Source: Flavobacterium commune
GTDB lineage: Bacteria; Bacteroidota; Bacteroidia; Flavobacteriales; Flavobacteriaceae
NCBI RefSeq assembly: GCF_001857965.1
Contig: NZ_CP017774.1
Span: 186,001 to 250,000 of the forward strand
DNA: 64,000 bases
Direction: 5' to 3'
How positions within the stretch are numbered: position 1 is the first letter of the stretch; every line of letters starts with the position of its first letter. Positions 40,113 through 49,324 of the stretch are shown here, in pieces. The notes below the pieces were generated by a model. The model saw nothing but the letters and a program-made list of their open reading frames with translations. It searched no databases and had not been told where the DNA came from. The position numbers were made by a program, and so were the translations under genes.

Positions 40113-40523
40113 GTTGTTCTATAAGCCGTTGGGTGAAATTATTAAAAACGTTAGTTTGAATGTTTTTGCTTAATCATGAAGCTTCGGAAGAAATAAAAAA
40201 TACCTGATGCCACAGGCAGCTATCGAGAACAGTTTTTAATGATAACTTTTATATACCTTAATTCATCCCTTTTCTACGTATAATTTAAACATTTTTAACA
40301 ATGTAAAATTTTACTTAGTACGTATGCGTGTTTTTAAAAACATAAAAAACAATACATTAATTCAATTTTATGTTTTTACACCTGTTTTTTATTGTTTTAA
40401 AACATAAACAAAGTCGGTTTAAAAAGCTGGTTTTTACTGCGCAAGACGTTAAGCGTAAGTAGAATTACGTAAGTATATTTGCAATGTAAAACAATTTAAT
40501 ATAAAACTTTAAAATCAACGATT
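40113..40523 (+). promoter_or_regulatory. Long leader/promoter region of the porin gene with TACGTA motifs
   Basis: No gene is seen. It contains three TACGTA words (40275-40280, 40319-40324, 40466-40471). The last lies two bases before the -7 box TATATTTG (40474-40481). CGTAAGTA occurs twice, 14 bases apart (40454 and 40468). No TTTG -33 box stands at the usual distance, which suggests activator-dependent transcription. Confidence 0.6.
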
Positions 40524-41801
40524 ATGAAATTACTTAAAACACTTTCTTTATCAATAATTGGATTAGTAGGTACCGGGGCAATGGCTCAGGAGTTCAGTTC
40601 TGATATTCAAATCAGACCCCGATATGAATACACAAACGGTTTTGGAACATTATTAACCCCTACTACTGAACATACTTCATTTGTTGGAAATCGTGCAAGA
40701 TTAAACTTAAATTACAAAGATGAAAAATTAGCTGTAAAATTGGCTTTACAAAATGTACGTACCTGGGGTGCTGTAAACCATCTTACAGGAGGTGTTTCAA
40801 ATGCAACGAACAGTTTTGTGCTGTTTGAAGGATGGGCACAATACAGTTTTACTGATAAATGGAGTACTAAAGTAGGTCGTCAAGTAATATCTTATGATAA
40901 CCAAAGAATCTTTGGAGGATTAGATTGGGCAAATCAGGGACGTAGCTTTGATGCAGCTTTATTCAAATATAAAGGAGCTAAAAGCCAATTGGATTTAGGA
41001 TTTGCATTAAATGCAAAAGACGAAACTAAAACGACTCCAAGCTTCCCTACTTCAGTTTCATTTGGAAGTGATTTAGATTTTAAAGATTTTCAATATGCCT
41101 GGTACCACACTTCTATCAAAAAATTAGGAGTAAGCTTTTTAGCCTTGAATATAGGAAGAGAATACATGAAAACGCTAACAGAAGCAGAAACAAATTACTA
41201 CCAAACATTTGGTACTTATGCTAATTATGCTGGTAAAAAATTAAGTCTTGACTTTAGTTTCTACGGACAAACCGGAAAAATTGAAACAAACAAAGTTTCG
41301 GCTTGGCAAACAGCAGCTAATTTAGGATATGCTTTTTCGCCTAAATTCAAAGCTACTTTAGGATATGAGTTCTTATCAGGAAAAGACCTAGGTACCTCTC
41401 CTACAATGGTTAAATCATTCAATCCTGTTTTTGGTACAAACCACGCTTTTAATGGTTTTATGGATTATTTCTACGTAGGAAACCACGCTAACTCAGTAGG
41501 TTTACAAGATCTTACTTTAAAATTAGACTTCCCCATCAAAAAAGTGAACTTGTCTGTTGCTCCTCATTTATTTTATACTGCAAATGAATTGAATGCAACT
41601 GATGATAAATACCTGGGAACTGAGGTTGATGTAACAGCAGTTTACAAAGCAAGTAAAGACATTACACTTATTGCAGGATATTCTCAAATGTTTGGTTCTG
41701 ATTCTATGGTAGCCTTAAAAGGTGGCTTGAACGACACCACTAACAACTGGGCTTATTTAATGGTGAACATCAACCCACAAATATTCTCCAGCAAAAAATA
41801 A
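40524..41801 (+). CDS. Alginate-export-like outer-membrane porin
   Basis: A 425-residue beta-barrel protein with a signal peptide (MKLLKTLSLSIIGLVGTGAM then AQEF). The sequence resembles the alginate_exp family of 16-18-stranded porins (IRPRYEYTNGF, GRQVISYDNQRIFGGLDW, SFDAALFKYKG). The substrate is unknown. Its promoter shares the TACGTA word next to the -7 box with nirB and narK, so it may be a porin for nitrate/nitrite or one induced under the same conditions; this is inference. Confidence 0.75.
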   Translation: MKLLKTLSLSIIGLVGTGAMAQEFSSDIQIRPRYEYTNGFGTLLTPTTEHTSFVGNRARLNLNYKDEKLAVKLALQNVRTWGAVNHLTGGVSNATNSFVLFEGWAQYSFTDKWSTKVGRQVISYDNQRIFGGLDWANQGRSFDAALFKYKGAKSQLDLGFALNAKDETKTTPSFPTSVSFGSDLDFKDFQYAWYHTSIKKLGVSFLALNIGREYMKTLTEAETNYYQTFGTYANYAGKKLSLDFSFYGQTGKIETNKVSAWQTAANLGYAFSPKFKATLGYEFLSGKDLGTSPTMVKSFNPVFGTNHAFNGFMDYFYVGNHANSVGLQDLTLKLDFPIKKVNLSVAPHLFYTANELNATDDKYLGTEVDVTAVYKASKDITLIAGYSQMFGSDSMVALKGGLNDTTNNWAYLMVNINPQIFSSKK

Positions 41802-41839
41802 TTAAAGTAATTAGCTTTATAAAATTTCAAATAAAATAG

Positions 41840-42340
<501 letters not shown>

Positions 42341-42415
42341 GTTAAAAGTCCGAAGTTGAAACTAAGAACTAGGGACTAATTACTAAGAACTAAGGACTCG
42401 TTACTGAAAACAAAA

Positions 42416-42447
42416 CTTGCAGAAAGCACTCAATAAGTGTACTTTCG
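42416..42447 (+). promoter_or_regulatory. Promoter of phnA
   Basis: CTTG at 42416-42419 and TACTTTCG at 42440-42447 with a 20-base spacer: one mismatch to TAnnTTTG. Confidence 0.5.
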
Positions 42448-42463
42448 CCAAAAAAAATAAACA

Positions 42464-43042
42464 ATGAGCATAGATAGAGAATTAAATAAACGCAGCGGAG
42501 GAAAATGTGAACTTTGCGGAGCTACCGAAAACCTAAAAGTGTACGAAGTACTTCCTACAAAAAAAGGCGGAATTGACGAAGCCGTCCAGGCATGCGCTAC
42601 TTGTGTTGACCAAATTGAAAATCCTGGTAACGAAGATTTAAACCACTGGAGATGCTTAAACGACAGTATGTGGAGTGAACACACTCCTGTACAAGTTGTA
42701 GCCTGGAGAATGTTGAGTCGTTTGCGTGCTGCGGGTTGGCCACAGGAATTACTGGACATGATGTATCTTGACGAAGATGTTTTAGAATGGGCAAAAGCAA
42801 CCGGAGAAGGAGAAGACGACGAAAATAAAATCATCCACAGAGACAGTAACGGTGTAATTTTAGAACACGGAGATTCAGTAGTTTTGATAAAAGACTTAAA
42901 AGTAAAAGGTTCTAGTATGGTAGCCAAACAAGGGACTGCGGTAAGAAACATCCGTTTAGACCATGAAAATGCCGAATACATTGAAGGAAAAGTGGATGGT
43001 CAACAAATTGTAATTATCACTCAGTACGTGAAGAAAATCTAG
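42464..43042 (+). CDS. PhnA domain protein
   Basis: A 192-residue protein with an N-terminal zinc ribbon (CELCG near residues 14-18 and CATC near 43-46) and a C-terminal PhnA domain (about 120-190, DSNGVILEHGDSVVLIKDLK and KQGTAVRNIRL). Despite the name, PhnA proteins are not shown to be phosphonoacetate hydrolases in general. The middle segment (about 50-115) is longer than in the short PhnA of enterobacteria. Monocistronic. Confidence 0.85.
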   Translation: MSIDRELNKRSGGKCELCGATENLKVYEVLPTKKGGIDEAVQACATCVDQIENPGNEDLNHWRCLNDSMWSEHTPVQVVAWRMLSRLRAAGWPQELLDMMYLDEDVLEWAKATGEGEDDENKIIHRDSNGVILEHGDSVVLIKDLKVKGSSMVAKQGTAVRNIRLDHENAEYIEGKVDGQQIVIITQYVKKI

Positions 43043-43185
43043 AAAGCAGTCGGCAGAATACAGAACGCAATTTGTAAAAAAAGTAGATTTCAGATTAAGA
43101 ATATTAAAATTCTAATTTGAAATCTGCTTTCTTGTTTTGCGGTCTGCCAACTGCATTCTGAAATCTGCCTTCTGCTAACTAAGAA
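43043..43185. repeat. Imperfect palindrome between phnA and the helicase gene
   Basis: AGATTTCAGATTAAGAAT and ATTCTAATTTGAAATCT form nearly complementary arms; outer words GGCAGAATACAGAACGCA and TGCATTCTGAAATCTGCC are also partly complementary. It separates two converging genes. Confidence 0.45.
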
Positions 43186-44535
43186 CTACTCTTCTACTTT
43201 CTTAATTACATTTCGGGCAACCTGAATTTTATATTTCTTGCCTTTCATTTTTTCGTCCTTAATATGATGAAGCAAATCTTTTACTTTAGAGTATTTTACA
43301 GCTGCAAACGAAATAAAATCCTTCACTTCTATCAATCCTAAATCGCCTTTTTCCAGTTTTCCTTTTTGGGAAAAGAAACCTACAATATCAATTTTATTCA
43401 GCTTATTTTTTTTCCCACCACTAATATAAATGGTTTGAAATTGTGGCGGTTTAGGCAAAGATTTTCCGTTTTCTACCGAAAAAACTTCGGTATTTTCATA
43501 ATCCACATAATCCATTTTTTTCTCGGATTCATGTGCAATAATATAAGCCGTTCCAGTAGCAGTCATACGCGCTGTACGTCCGTTTCTGTGGGTAAATTCA
43601 TCTTCTTTTAATGGCAAATGATAATGAATTACGTGATTCATTTCGGGAATATCCAGTCCGCGGGCAGCTAAATCAGTAGTAACCAAATAACTGACACTAC
43701 CATTTCTAAACTGAATCAAAGCGCGTTCACGTTCTTCCTGATCCATTCCTCCATGATAATAGGTAGAATAAATTCCTTTTTCGTTCAAAGTATCACTAAT
43801 TCGTTCAGCAGCATCACGGTGATTACAAAAAATAATCGCCGATTCAGATTTTAATGAACAAATCAACTGGAACAGGGAATTCAGCTTATCTTTTTCCTTA
43901 GAAATAACCAATTTCGTAGAAAGATTTGATTCTTCTTCAGTTTCCGGTATAAAATCTAAAACCGCCGGATTTACCACTCTGGTAAATTTTGGAATCTCAA
44001 TATCAGAAGTTGCCGAAACCAAAACGCGTTTGTTGACTTTAGCCAATTTTCCAATGATAAAAGACATTTGCTCATGGAAACCCAATTGCAAAGACTTATC
44101 AAATTCGTCCAAAATTAAAGTCTGGATTTTATCCAATCTAAAACTTCCTCGCTCAATATGATCGGCAATTCTACCCGGTGTTCCTATTAAAACAGCTGGC
44201 GGATTGCTTAAATTTTTAATTTCAGTATCGATTGAATGTCCGCCATAGCAAACATTTACCTTATATGCCGTACCCATTTTTTTCCAAACCTGCTCAATTT
44301 GTAAACCTAATTCGCGCGATGGAACTAAAATTAAACATTGTACCGAAAGGATTTCAGGTTGCAACATTTCTAAAACTGGCAGTAAAAAAGCCAGAGTTTT
44401 TCCGGAACCTGTGGGTGAAAGCAACAAAACATTGTTTTCATTCAGGATGATTTCCTGAGCTGCTTCCTGCATTTCATTTAGGCTGTCGATACCTAAATTT
44501 AATAGTATATTATTGGAATGGTGTTTCTTATTCAT
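43186..44535 (-). CDS. DEAD-box RNA helicase with DbpA-type C-terminal domain
   Basis: A 449-residue helicase: Q motif region (LGIDSLNEMQEAA), Walker A SPTGSGKT, motif II in the form DEFD rather than DEAD, motif III SATSD (normally SAT), and the C-terminal lobe with ARGLDIPEMNHVIHYHLP and HRNGRTAR. Residues about 375-449 resemble the DbpA RNA-binding domain, which recognises 23S rRNA hairpin 92, suggesting a ribosome-assembly role. The ATG at 44535 begins the conserved part; an extended frame up to 44622 is not supported. An IS256-family element sits 74 bases upstream and may affect its promoter. Confidence 0.85.
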   Translation of the reverse strand: MNKKHHSNNILLNLGIDSLNEMQEAAQEIILNENNVLLLSPTGSGKTLAFLLPVLEMLQPEILSVQCLILVPSRELGLQIEQVWKKMGTAYKVNVCYGGHSIDTEIKNLSNPPAVLIGTPGRIADHIERGSFRLDKIQTLILDEFDKSLQLGFHEQMSFIIGKLAKVNKRVLVSATSDIEIPKFTRVVNPAVLDFIPETEEESNLSTKLVISKEKDKLNSLFQLICSLKSESAIIFCNHRDAAERISDTLNEKGIYSTYYHGGMDQEERERALIQFRNGSVSYLVTTDLAARGLDIPEMNHVIHYHLPLKEDEFTHRNGRTARMTATGTAYIIAHESEKKMDYVDYENTEVFSVENGKSLPKPPQFQTIYISGGKKNKLNKIDIVGFFSQKGKLEKGDLGLIEVKDFISFAAVKYSKVKDLLHHIKDEKMKGKKYKIQVARNVIKKVEE

Positions 44536-44601
44536 GCCGCAAAGGTACTTAAAAAAAAGAAGTGGGAAGTCAGAAGTTAGAAGTGGGAAGTGAAACACTA
44601 C

Positions 44602-45987
44602 AAAAAAAAGGTAGTGTCTCACTAACTGTGTAAGTTGAAAAGTTATTCTGAAAAATATTTGAGCTCCTTTAAAAAGCTCAAAAATATTTTTCGGAAATAA
44701 CTTTTTGTTATTTTTAACCTTACATAATTATGATTGACAAAGACGACTTATTAAACAACAAGGATTTCTATAAATCCTTCAAGAATGCAGAAGATTTAAC
44801 CTCATTCTTTCAAACGATGCACAAACGAGCTGTTGAACATATGCTCGAAGCCGAACTTGATGCTCATTTAGACAATGAAAAACACGATAAAACCACTAAG
44901 GGTAATTATCGCAACGGACACGGAACTAAAAAAATAAAGACCTCTTTTGGTCAACAAGAAATCAAAGTTCCTCGTGACAGAGATTCTTCCTTTAATCCCC
45001 TGCTTGTTCCTAAAAGAGAAAATATAGCCCAAGGTATTGAAAATGTCATCATCTCACTTTATGCTAAAGGCATGAGTGTTAGTGATATTGAAGAACAGAT
45101 CAAGGAGGTATATAATTTTGAAGTGTCTTCTTCGACTATATCACGTATTACCAACACAATTACAAATGAAGTAGTTACTTGGCAAAACAGGCCACTAGAA
45201 GAGCTTTATTTAATTGTTTGGATGGATGGTATTGTTTTTAAGGTTAGAGAAGGTTCGAAAGTTATCAATAAAACTATTTATTTAGCTGTAGGGCTTAACA
45301 GAGATGGTAAAAAAGATGTTTTAGGAATGTGGCTTGGTAAGAATGAAAGCAGTAGCTTTTGGATGAGTGTCTTGACTGATTTAAAAGCCCGTGGCGTTGA
45401 AGATATACTTATTACAGCTACCGATAATTTAAATGGATTTACTCAAACAATCCGAAGTGTTTTCCCTGAATCTCAAACACAAATCTGCGTGGTTCATCAA
45501 ATTAGAAATGCTTGTAAATATGTCGTTTGGAAGGACCGAAAACAATTTACTGCCGATATGAAACATATTTATAACGCTCCAACAAAACAAGCAGCAGAGT
45601 TGGCTTTAAACGATTTTGCAGACAAATGGGAATCCAAATATTCTTATGCAATTAAATCCTGGCGAGATAACTGGGATGAATTGACCGTATTTTTTGATTT
45701 TCCAATTGAAATTAGAAAAATCATTTATACAACAAATTTAATCGAGAACTTAAACGGAAAAATTAGAAAATACACTAAAAATAAAATGTCGTTCCCAACA
45801 GATGATGCTGTATTAAAATCGGTATTTTTGGCTTTAAGAGAAGCGACCAAAAAATGGTCAATGCCTATTCAAAATTGGGGAATTGTTTTAAACCAATTTA
45901 CCCTTATATTTGAAAAAAGGCTCCGATTATAAAAACGAAGCCTTAACTTTTCAACTTACACACTTTTTGGGATAGTGTCAAAAAAAA
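44602..45987. mobile_element. IS256-family insertion sequence with flanking A8 repeats
   Basis: The element runs from 44610 to 45979 (1370 bases). The terminal repeats are imperfect: 44610-44645 and 45944-45979, sharing an inner 18-base block GTGTAAGTTGAAAAGTTA and matching at about 10 of the outer 18 bases. Eight A residues flank it on the left (44602-44609) and nine on the right, consistent with the 8-bp target duplication of this family. A subterminal inverted repeat (44651-44691) may block outside transcription. The intact transposase suggests a recent insertion. Confidence 0.9.
44730..45932 (+). CDS. IS256-family transposase
   Basis: A 400-residue DDE transposase of the Mutator-like IS256 family. 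Signatures are the N-terminal [17 protein letters not shown], the zinc-free core with D in [10 protein letters not shown] in [21 protein letters not shown], and E in [19 protein letters not shown]. Length and reading frame are intact. It moves the flanking element by a copy-out circle mechanism, as known for the family. Confidence 0.95.
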   Translation: MIDKDDLLNNKDFYKSFKNAEDLTSFFQTMHKRAVEHMLEAELDAHLDNEKHDKTTKGNYRNGHGTKKIKTSFGQQEIKVPRDRDSSFNPLLVPKRENIAQGIENVIISLYAKGMSVSDIEEQIKEVYNFEVSSSTISRITNTITNEVVTWQNRPLEELYLIVWMDGIVFKVREGSKVINKTIYLAVGLNRDGKKDVLGMWLGKNESSSFWMSVLTDLKARGVEDILITATDNLNGFTQTIRSVFPESQTQICVVHQIRNACKYVVWKDRKQFTADMKHIYNAPTKQAAELALNDFADKWESKYSYAIKSWRDNWDELTVFFDFPIEIRKIIYTTNLIENLNGKIRKYTKNKMSFPTDDAVLKSVFLALREATKKWSMPIQNWGIVLNQFTLIFEKRLRL

Positions 45988-46032
45988 ACAGATTTTAGAT
46001 TAGAAGTTTACGTTCTTAATCTAAAATCTGTT
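45980..46032 (-). terminator. NUDIX-gene terminator, interrupted in its U-tract by the IS
   Basis: Perfect 16-base arms AACAGATTTTAGATTA (45987-46002) and TAATCTAAAATCTGTT (46017-46032). On the minus strand the hairpin is followed by a T-run (45980-45988), which is also the target duplication of the insertion sequence. Confidence 0.8.
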
Positions 46033-46070
46033 TTTCTAACTCATTACTTCTAACTTCCTACTTCTAACTT

Positions 46071-46676
46071 CTAACTTCGAATAATATTTTCTTCTTCAAA
46101 TAATAATTTGATGTTCTCGTAGGAGTTTTTTAGTACTTCCGGAATATCATTTGGATGAATCCAGGCTACTTTTTCAATTCCTTCTTCCAATTGTCCTTGT
46201 GGCGTTCCTTCAAAGTCAGAATACATTTCGAACCAATGCGTAATTTTCAACTTATAAACCCCATTACGCTTAAAAACATGGTAGGTTTTTTGCAACTTAT
46301 TGGTGATTTTCAATTGCCCCACACCTGTTTCCTCTTCTACTTCACGCATGGCAGTTTGCTCGATTTCCTCTTTTTTTTCGACACCGCCTTTTGGCAAATC
46401 CCACTTCCCATTTCTAAAAATAAATAAAACCTCCCCTTTTTTATTATAAACTAATCCACCACCTGCTTTATTTACTGGAATTTTAGCTTTTAGAGTTTTC
46501 ATAATCTCCTTTTCATCGGGATGATAGAGATACGCTTTTTGAATTTTATTTTGAAAAATTTTGATAATAATCTGCTCAATATCAATACTTTCCAACAAAA
46601 AAAGCTTAAAATCTGTTTCTTTTGAGATTTTATTTGTCAAAAAAAGTGGTTTGTCGTTCACAAAAACTTTATACAT
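46071..46676 (-). CDS. NUDIX hydrolase
   Basis: A 201-residue protein. The N-terminal 70 residues (MYKVFVNDKPLFLTNKIS) resemble a small domain found in Bacteroidota NUDIX proteins. The NUDIX box is GGVEKKEEIEQTAMREVEEETGVG, i.e. GX5EX7REUXEEXGU with the required E and R residues (quoted here as GGVEKKEE then REVEEETGV). It should hydrolyse a nucleoside diphosphate linked to another moiety; substrate unknown. The ATG at 46676 is chosen because the longer frame would run into pyrE, which is transcribed divergently from 46684. Confidence 0.85.
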   Translation of the reverse strand: MYKVFVNDKPLFLTNKISKETDFKLFLLESIDIEQIIIKIFQNKIQKAYLYHPDEKEIMKTLKAKIPVNKAGGGLVYNKKGEVLFIFRNGKWDLPKGGVEKKEEIEQTAMREVEEETGVGQLKITNKLQKTYHVFKRNGVYKLKITHWFEMYSDFEGTPQGQLEEGIEKVAWIHPNDIPEVLKNSYENIKLLFEEENIIRS

Positions 46677-46679
46677 TTG
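46650..46679 (+). promoter_or_regulatory. Promoter of pyrE, overlapping the NUDIX start
   Basis: TTTG at 46650-46653, 18-base spacer, TACATTTG at 46672-46679. The -7 box ends only four bases before the pyrE ATG and covers the start codon of the divergent NUDIX gene. Confidence 0.65.
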
Positions 46680-46683
46680 TACT

Positions 46684-47337
46684 ATGATTTTTAATAAAGA
46701 TACAGCCGAAAAAACAGCCGAATTGCTTTTACAAATAAATGCAATTAAATTGAATCCTGAAAATTCTTTTACATGGGCTTCAGGATGGAAATCACCTATA
46801 TATTGTGATAACCGTCTAATACTTTCATTTCCAGCCATAAGAAATTATGTGAGAGATGAATTTGCAAAACACATTGAAAAACAATTTGGAAAACCAGACG
46901 TTATTGCCGGAGTAGCTACCGGAGCTATCGGAATCGGTATGCTGGTTGCCGAAAGCATGGGACTACCTTTTGTTTATGTACGTCCGGAACCTAAAAAACA
47001 CGGTCGCCAAAACCAAGTGGAAGGTTTCCTTCAAAAAGGACAAAATGTAGTTGTAGTAGAAGATTTAATCAGTACAGGAAACAGTAGTTTACTAGCTGTT
47101 GAAGCCTTGCGTGCTGCTGGTGCTAACATTAAAGGAATGGCTGCTATTTTTACTTATGGATTTGATGTTGCCGAAGAAAATTTCAAAAACGCAAAACTGG
47201 ATTTATATACTTTAAGTAATTACCAAAACCTACTGAATTTAGCTGTAGCCAAAAAATATATTACTGAAAAAGAAGAAAGTACTTTAAGAGAATGGAGCGT
47301 TACTCCTTCAACTTGGGGACAAGTAGAAAGCAAATAA
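46684..47337 (+). CDS. pyrE: Orotate phosphoribosyltransferase
   Basis: A 217-residue enzyme of pyrimidine synthesis that joins orotate and PRPP to give OMP. Motifs are SGWKSPIYCDNRL (orotate and phosphate binding), ATGAIGIG, RPEPKKHG (lysine-rich loop) and the PRPP loop VVVEDLISTGNS. The start at 46684 matches the usual N-terminus; an upstream in-frame start would place 41 foreign residues in front. The following SRPBCC-like gene begins 10 bases later. Confidence 0.94.
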   Translation: MIFNKDTAEKTAELLLQINAIKLNPENSFTWASGWKSPIYCDNRLILSFPAIRNYVRDEFAKHIEKQFGKPDVIAGVATGAIGIGMLVAESMGLPFVYVRPEPKKHGRQNQVEGFLQKGQNVVVVEDLISTGNSSLLAVEALRAAGANIKGMAAIFTYGFDVAEENFKNAKLDLYTLSNYQNLLNLAVAKKYITEKEESTLREWSVTPSTWGQVESK

Positions 47338-47347
47338 AAGCAATATT

Positions 47348-47740
47348 ATGAACTTAGAAAGTCCAAAAGTTAAGGTTGAAAAATCGGCAGAGGAATTATT
47401 TAGTTTACTGACCGATATGAAAAATTTCGAAAAATTAATGCCTGAAAACATTGCTAAGTTTGAAGTTATTGGAGGTGATTCTTTTCTTTTTGGTCTAAAA
47501 GGAATGCCTGAAATCCAGCTAAAAGTAACCAAAAAAACAGCTCCAAACAAAATTATTTTTGGTGCAGCAAATGATAAAGTTCCTTTTACATTGATTACCA
47601 ATATTGATTCGGTTTCAGCAACTTCAAGCACTGTAAAACTTGATTTTGAAGGTAGTTTTAATCCTATGATGGCAATGATGGTAAAAGGTCCAATTGGGAA
47701 ATTTATAGAAACCCTTGCCAACAATATCCCAAAGTTATAA
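47348..47740 (+). CDS. SRPBCC (START-like) family protein
   Basis: A 130-residue protein with a START/Bet-v1-like ligand-binding fold: ESPKVKVEKSAEELFSLLTD at the N-terminus, a beta-sheet core, and a long C-terminal helix (MVKGPIGKFIETLANNI). Members resemble the CoxG/polyketide cyclase group. The ligand is unknown. It sits 10 bases after pyrE, followed by a terminator, so the two form an operon; this pairing recurs in flavobacteria. Confidence 0.75.
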   Translation: MNLESPKVKVEKSAEELFSLLTDMKNFEKLMPENIAKFEVIGGDSFLFGLKGMPEIQLKVTKKTAPNKIIFGAANDKVPFTLITNIDSVSATSSTVKLDFEGSFNPMMAMMVKGPIGKFIETLANNIPKL

Positions 47741-47762
47741 ACCATTTTTTAAAACAAATACT

Positions 47763-47804
47763 TAAACCCTTTTAGTTTTTCAAACTAAGAGGGTTTACTT
47801 TTTT
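47763..47804 (+). terminator. Terminator after the pyrE operon
   Basis: TAAACCCTTTTAGTTT pairs with AAACTAAGAGGGTTTA apart from a TT/AG mismatch region, then a T-run. Confidence 0.75.
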
Positions 47805-48006
47805 ATAAAATACTTCTCAAAACAAATCAAATGAAATCATACTATTGATACTTAAACTTAACCATCAGTAATAAATAAATCTTCCATTGTCTTGATACTG
47901 TGATTGAATTACAGCTATTAGTATTGCTATTGTAGAGATAAATGCTTAAATTTAATGTACAAAACTATTAAACACTAACAGCAATATTCATTTAAACACA
48001 TCTATC

Positions 48007-48261
48007 ATGAGCCTATTGACAGACAATATTATCCCGGGAGAACACGGTAAAGTTTTTGGCACAAATGCTAATGACGAAACTGAACTTATTGAAATAAAAA
48101 ATAGTCTCTTAAAAGTCGATGGCATTACAAAAGTCAGTATCAACAACTCTATTTTCCCAAAAGAATTTACCGTATTTACAAACAAAGTAATTCGTGTTGA
48201 AGATATTGAAACAATGGTAAAATCTATTGGCTTTCACGCAATTCCAAAAGAACTAATCTAG
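48007..48261 (+). CDS. Small HMA-like (ferredoxin-fold) protein lacking CxxC
   Basis: An 84-residue protein. Residues 25-80 (ELIEIKNSLLKVDGITKVSI, then FTVFTNKVIRVEDIETMVKS) have the beta-alpha-beta layout of heavy-metal-associated domains, but the metal-binding CxxC is absent, so metal transfer is unlikely. It precedes the arsenic operon but has its own terminator. Confidence 0.6.
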   Translation: MSLLTDNIIPGEHGKVFGTNANDETELIEIKNSLLKVDGITKVSINNSIFPKEFTVFTNKVIRVEDIETMVKSIGFHAIPKELI

Positions 48262-48276
48262 GCTTTAAAACCTCAC

Positions 48277-48320
48277 AAAAACTCCTCTTAGAAATTAATT
48301 TCTAAGAGGAGTTTTTTTTT
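48277..48320 (+). terminator. Terminator after the HMA-like gene
   Basis: AAAACTCCTCTTAGAAA and TTTCTAAGAGGAGTTTT around a TTAA loop, then a T-run. Confidence 0.9.
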
Positions 48321-48350
48321 AACGTTATTTTATCCAAAAAACAAAAACAA

Positions 48351-48370
48351 TATCGTAATATTGCAATATA
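48351..48370 (+). promoter_or_regulatory. Putative ArsR operator upstream of arsR
   Basis: ATATTGCAATAT at 48358-48369 is a perfect 12-base palindrome 12 bases upstream of the arsR start. TAATATTG (48356-48363) resembles a -7 box and overlaps it, as expected for a repressor site. Confidence 0.6.
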
Positions 48371-48381
48371 AATATATAACA

Positions 48382-48714
48382 ATGGGAGCAACTAAAACAG
48401 AACATTTTACCATTCAACAAAACGAACTTGCAATGCTAGCAAAAGCCATCGGTCATCCGGCACGAATTGCTATTATAGAATATCTTATAAAAGTTGACAG
48501 CTGCATTTGTGGCGATATTGTAAATGAGTTACCACTCTCACAGCCTACCATTTCGCAACACCTCAAGGAACTTAAAAATGCCGGACTCATAAAAGGTAAT
48601 TTTGAAGGTAACACCATTTGCTATTGCCTTGACGAAAACGGATTCGAAAAAATAAAACTCTTTTTTAATCATGTCAACACCTATTTAGAAAACAAAAAAA
48701 ATCAATGTTGCTAA
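48382..48714 (+). CDS. arsR: ArsR/SmtB family transcriptional repressor
   Basis: A 110-residue winged-helix repressor. The helix-turn-helix is at about 40-75 (DIVNELPLSQPTISQHLKEL). Cysteines C41 and C43 (SCICGD) lie in the helix where ArsR binds As(III)/Sb(III), and the C-terminus ends NQCC with two more potential ligands. The ATG at 48382 (MGATKTEH) is preferred over one at 48361, which lies inside the operator. It leads the arsenic operon and probably autoregulates it. Confidence 0.9.
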   Translation: MGATKTEHFTIQQNELAMLAKAIGHPARIAIIEYLIKVDSCICGDIVNELPLSQPTISQHLKELKNAGLIKGNFEGNTICYCLDENGFEKIKLFFNHVNTYLENKKNQCC

Positions 48715-48732
48715 TTTTAAAATTACAAAATC

Positions 48733-49206
48733 ATGAAACTATCAGAAATCAAAAATCAATTAAACACAGCACAAACCGTTGCGTTTATACTACCAAACGG
48801 AACTTATGTTCCTGAACATTTTCATGTAACTGAAGTAGGTCTTATCACAAAAAACTTTATTGACTGCGGAGGTACTGTGCGAAATGAAACGGTAATCAAT
48901 TTTCAATTATGGAACGCCAACGATTTTGAACACCGCTTAAAACCTAAAAAATTATTGGATATCATTACGCTATCCGAAAAAGTATTAGGCATTGGGGATT
49001 TCGAAATAGAAGTAGAATACCAAACCGAAGAAACCATCGGTAAATACGATTTAGGTTTTAATGGAAAAGATTTTATGCTTTTGCATAAACAAACCGCTTG
49101 CCTGGCACAAGATCAATGCGGAATACCTCCTGAAAAACAAAAAATAAAATTATCTCAAATCAATACCGAATCAAGCTGTTGTACTCCTAGAGGAAGCTGT
49201 TGTTAA
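48733..49206 (+). CDS. DUF6428 family protein, arsenic-operon associated
   Basis: A 157-residue protein that resembles DUF6428, found mostly within Bacteroidota arsenic operons. Residues 1-115 are a predicted beta-rich domain (LPNGTYVPEHFHVTEVGLIT). The C-terminus carries seven cysteines in a short span, ending SSCCTPRGSCC, and could bind As(III), although no biochemical role is known. It lies 18 bases after arsR. Confidence 0.7.
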   Translation: MKLSEIKNQLNTAQTVAFILPNGTYVPEHFHVTEVGLITKNFIDCGGTVRNETVINFQLWNANDFEHRLKPKKLLDIITLSEKVLGIGDFEIEVEYQTEETIGKYDLGFNGKDFMLLHKQTACLAQDQCGIPPEKQKIKLSQINTESSCCTPRGSCC

Positions 49207-49324
49207 CAACAAAAATCACCTTAGATATAACGGATTTCTTCAAAATTTGATAAAATCCGTTATATCTATTATAAAAAAGCTACACTTCTACCAAATACTC
49301 ATAAAAATTAAAAAAATATAAAAA

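Noticed and set aside
42430..42981. Long minus-strand frame opposite phnA
   Set aside because: phnA has recognisable domains on the plus strand; the antisense frame has none.
46684..46838. N-terminal extension of the NUDIX gene into pyrE
   Set aside because: The extension would overlap a divergent, well-conserved gene; the conserved NUDIX N-terminus begins at 46676.
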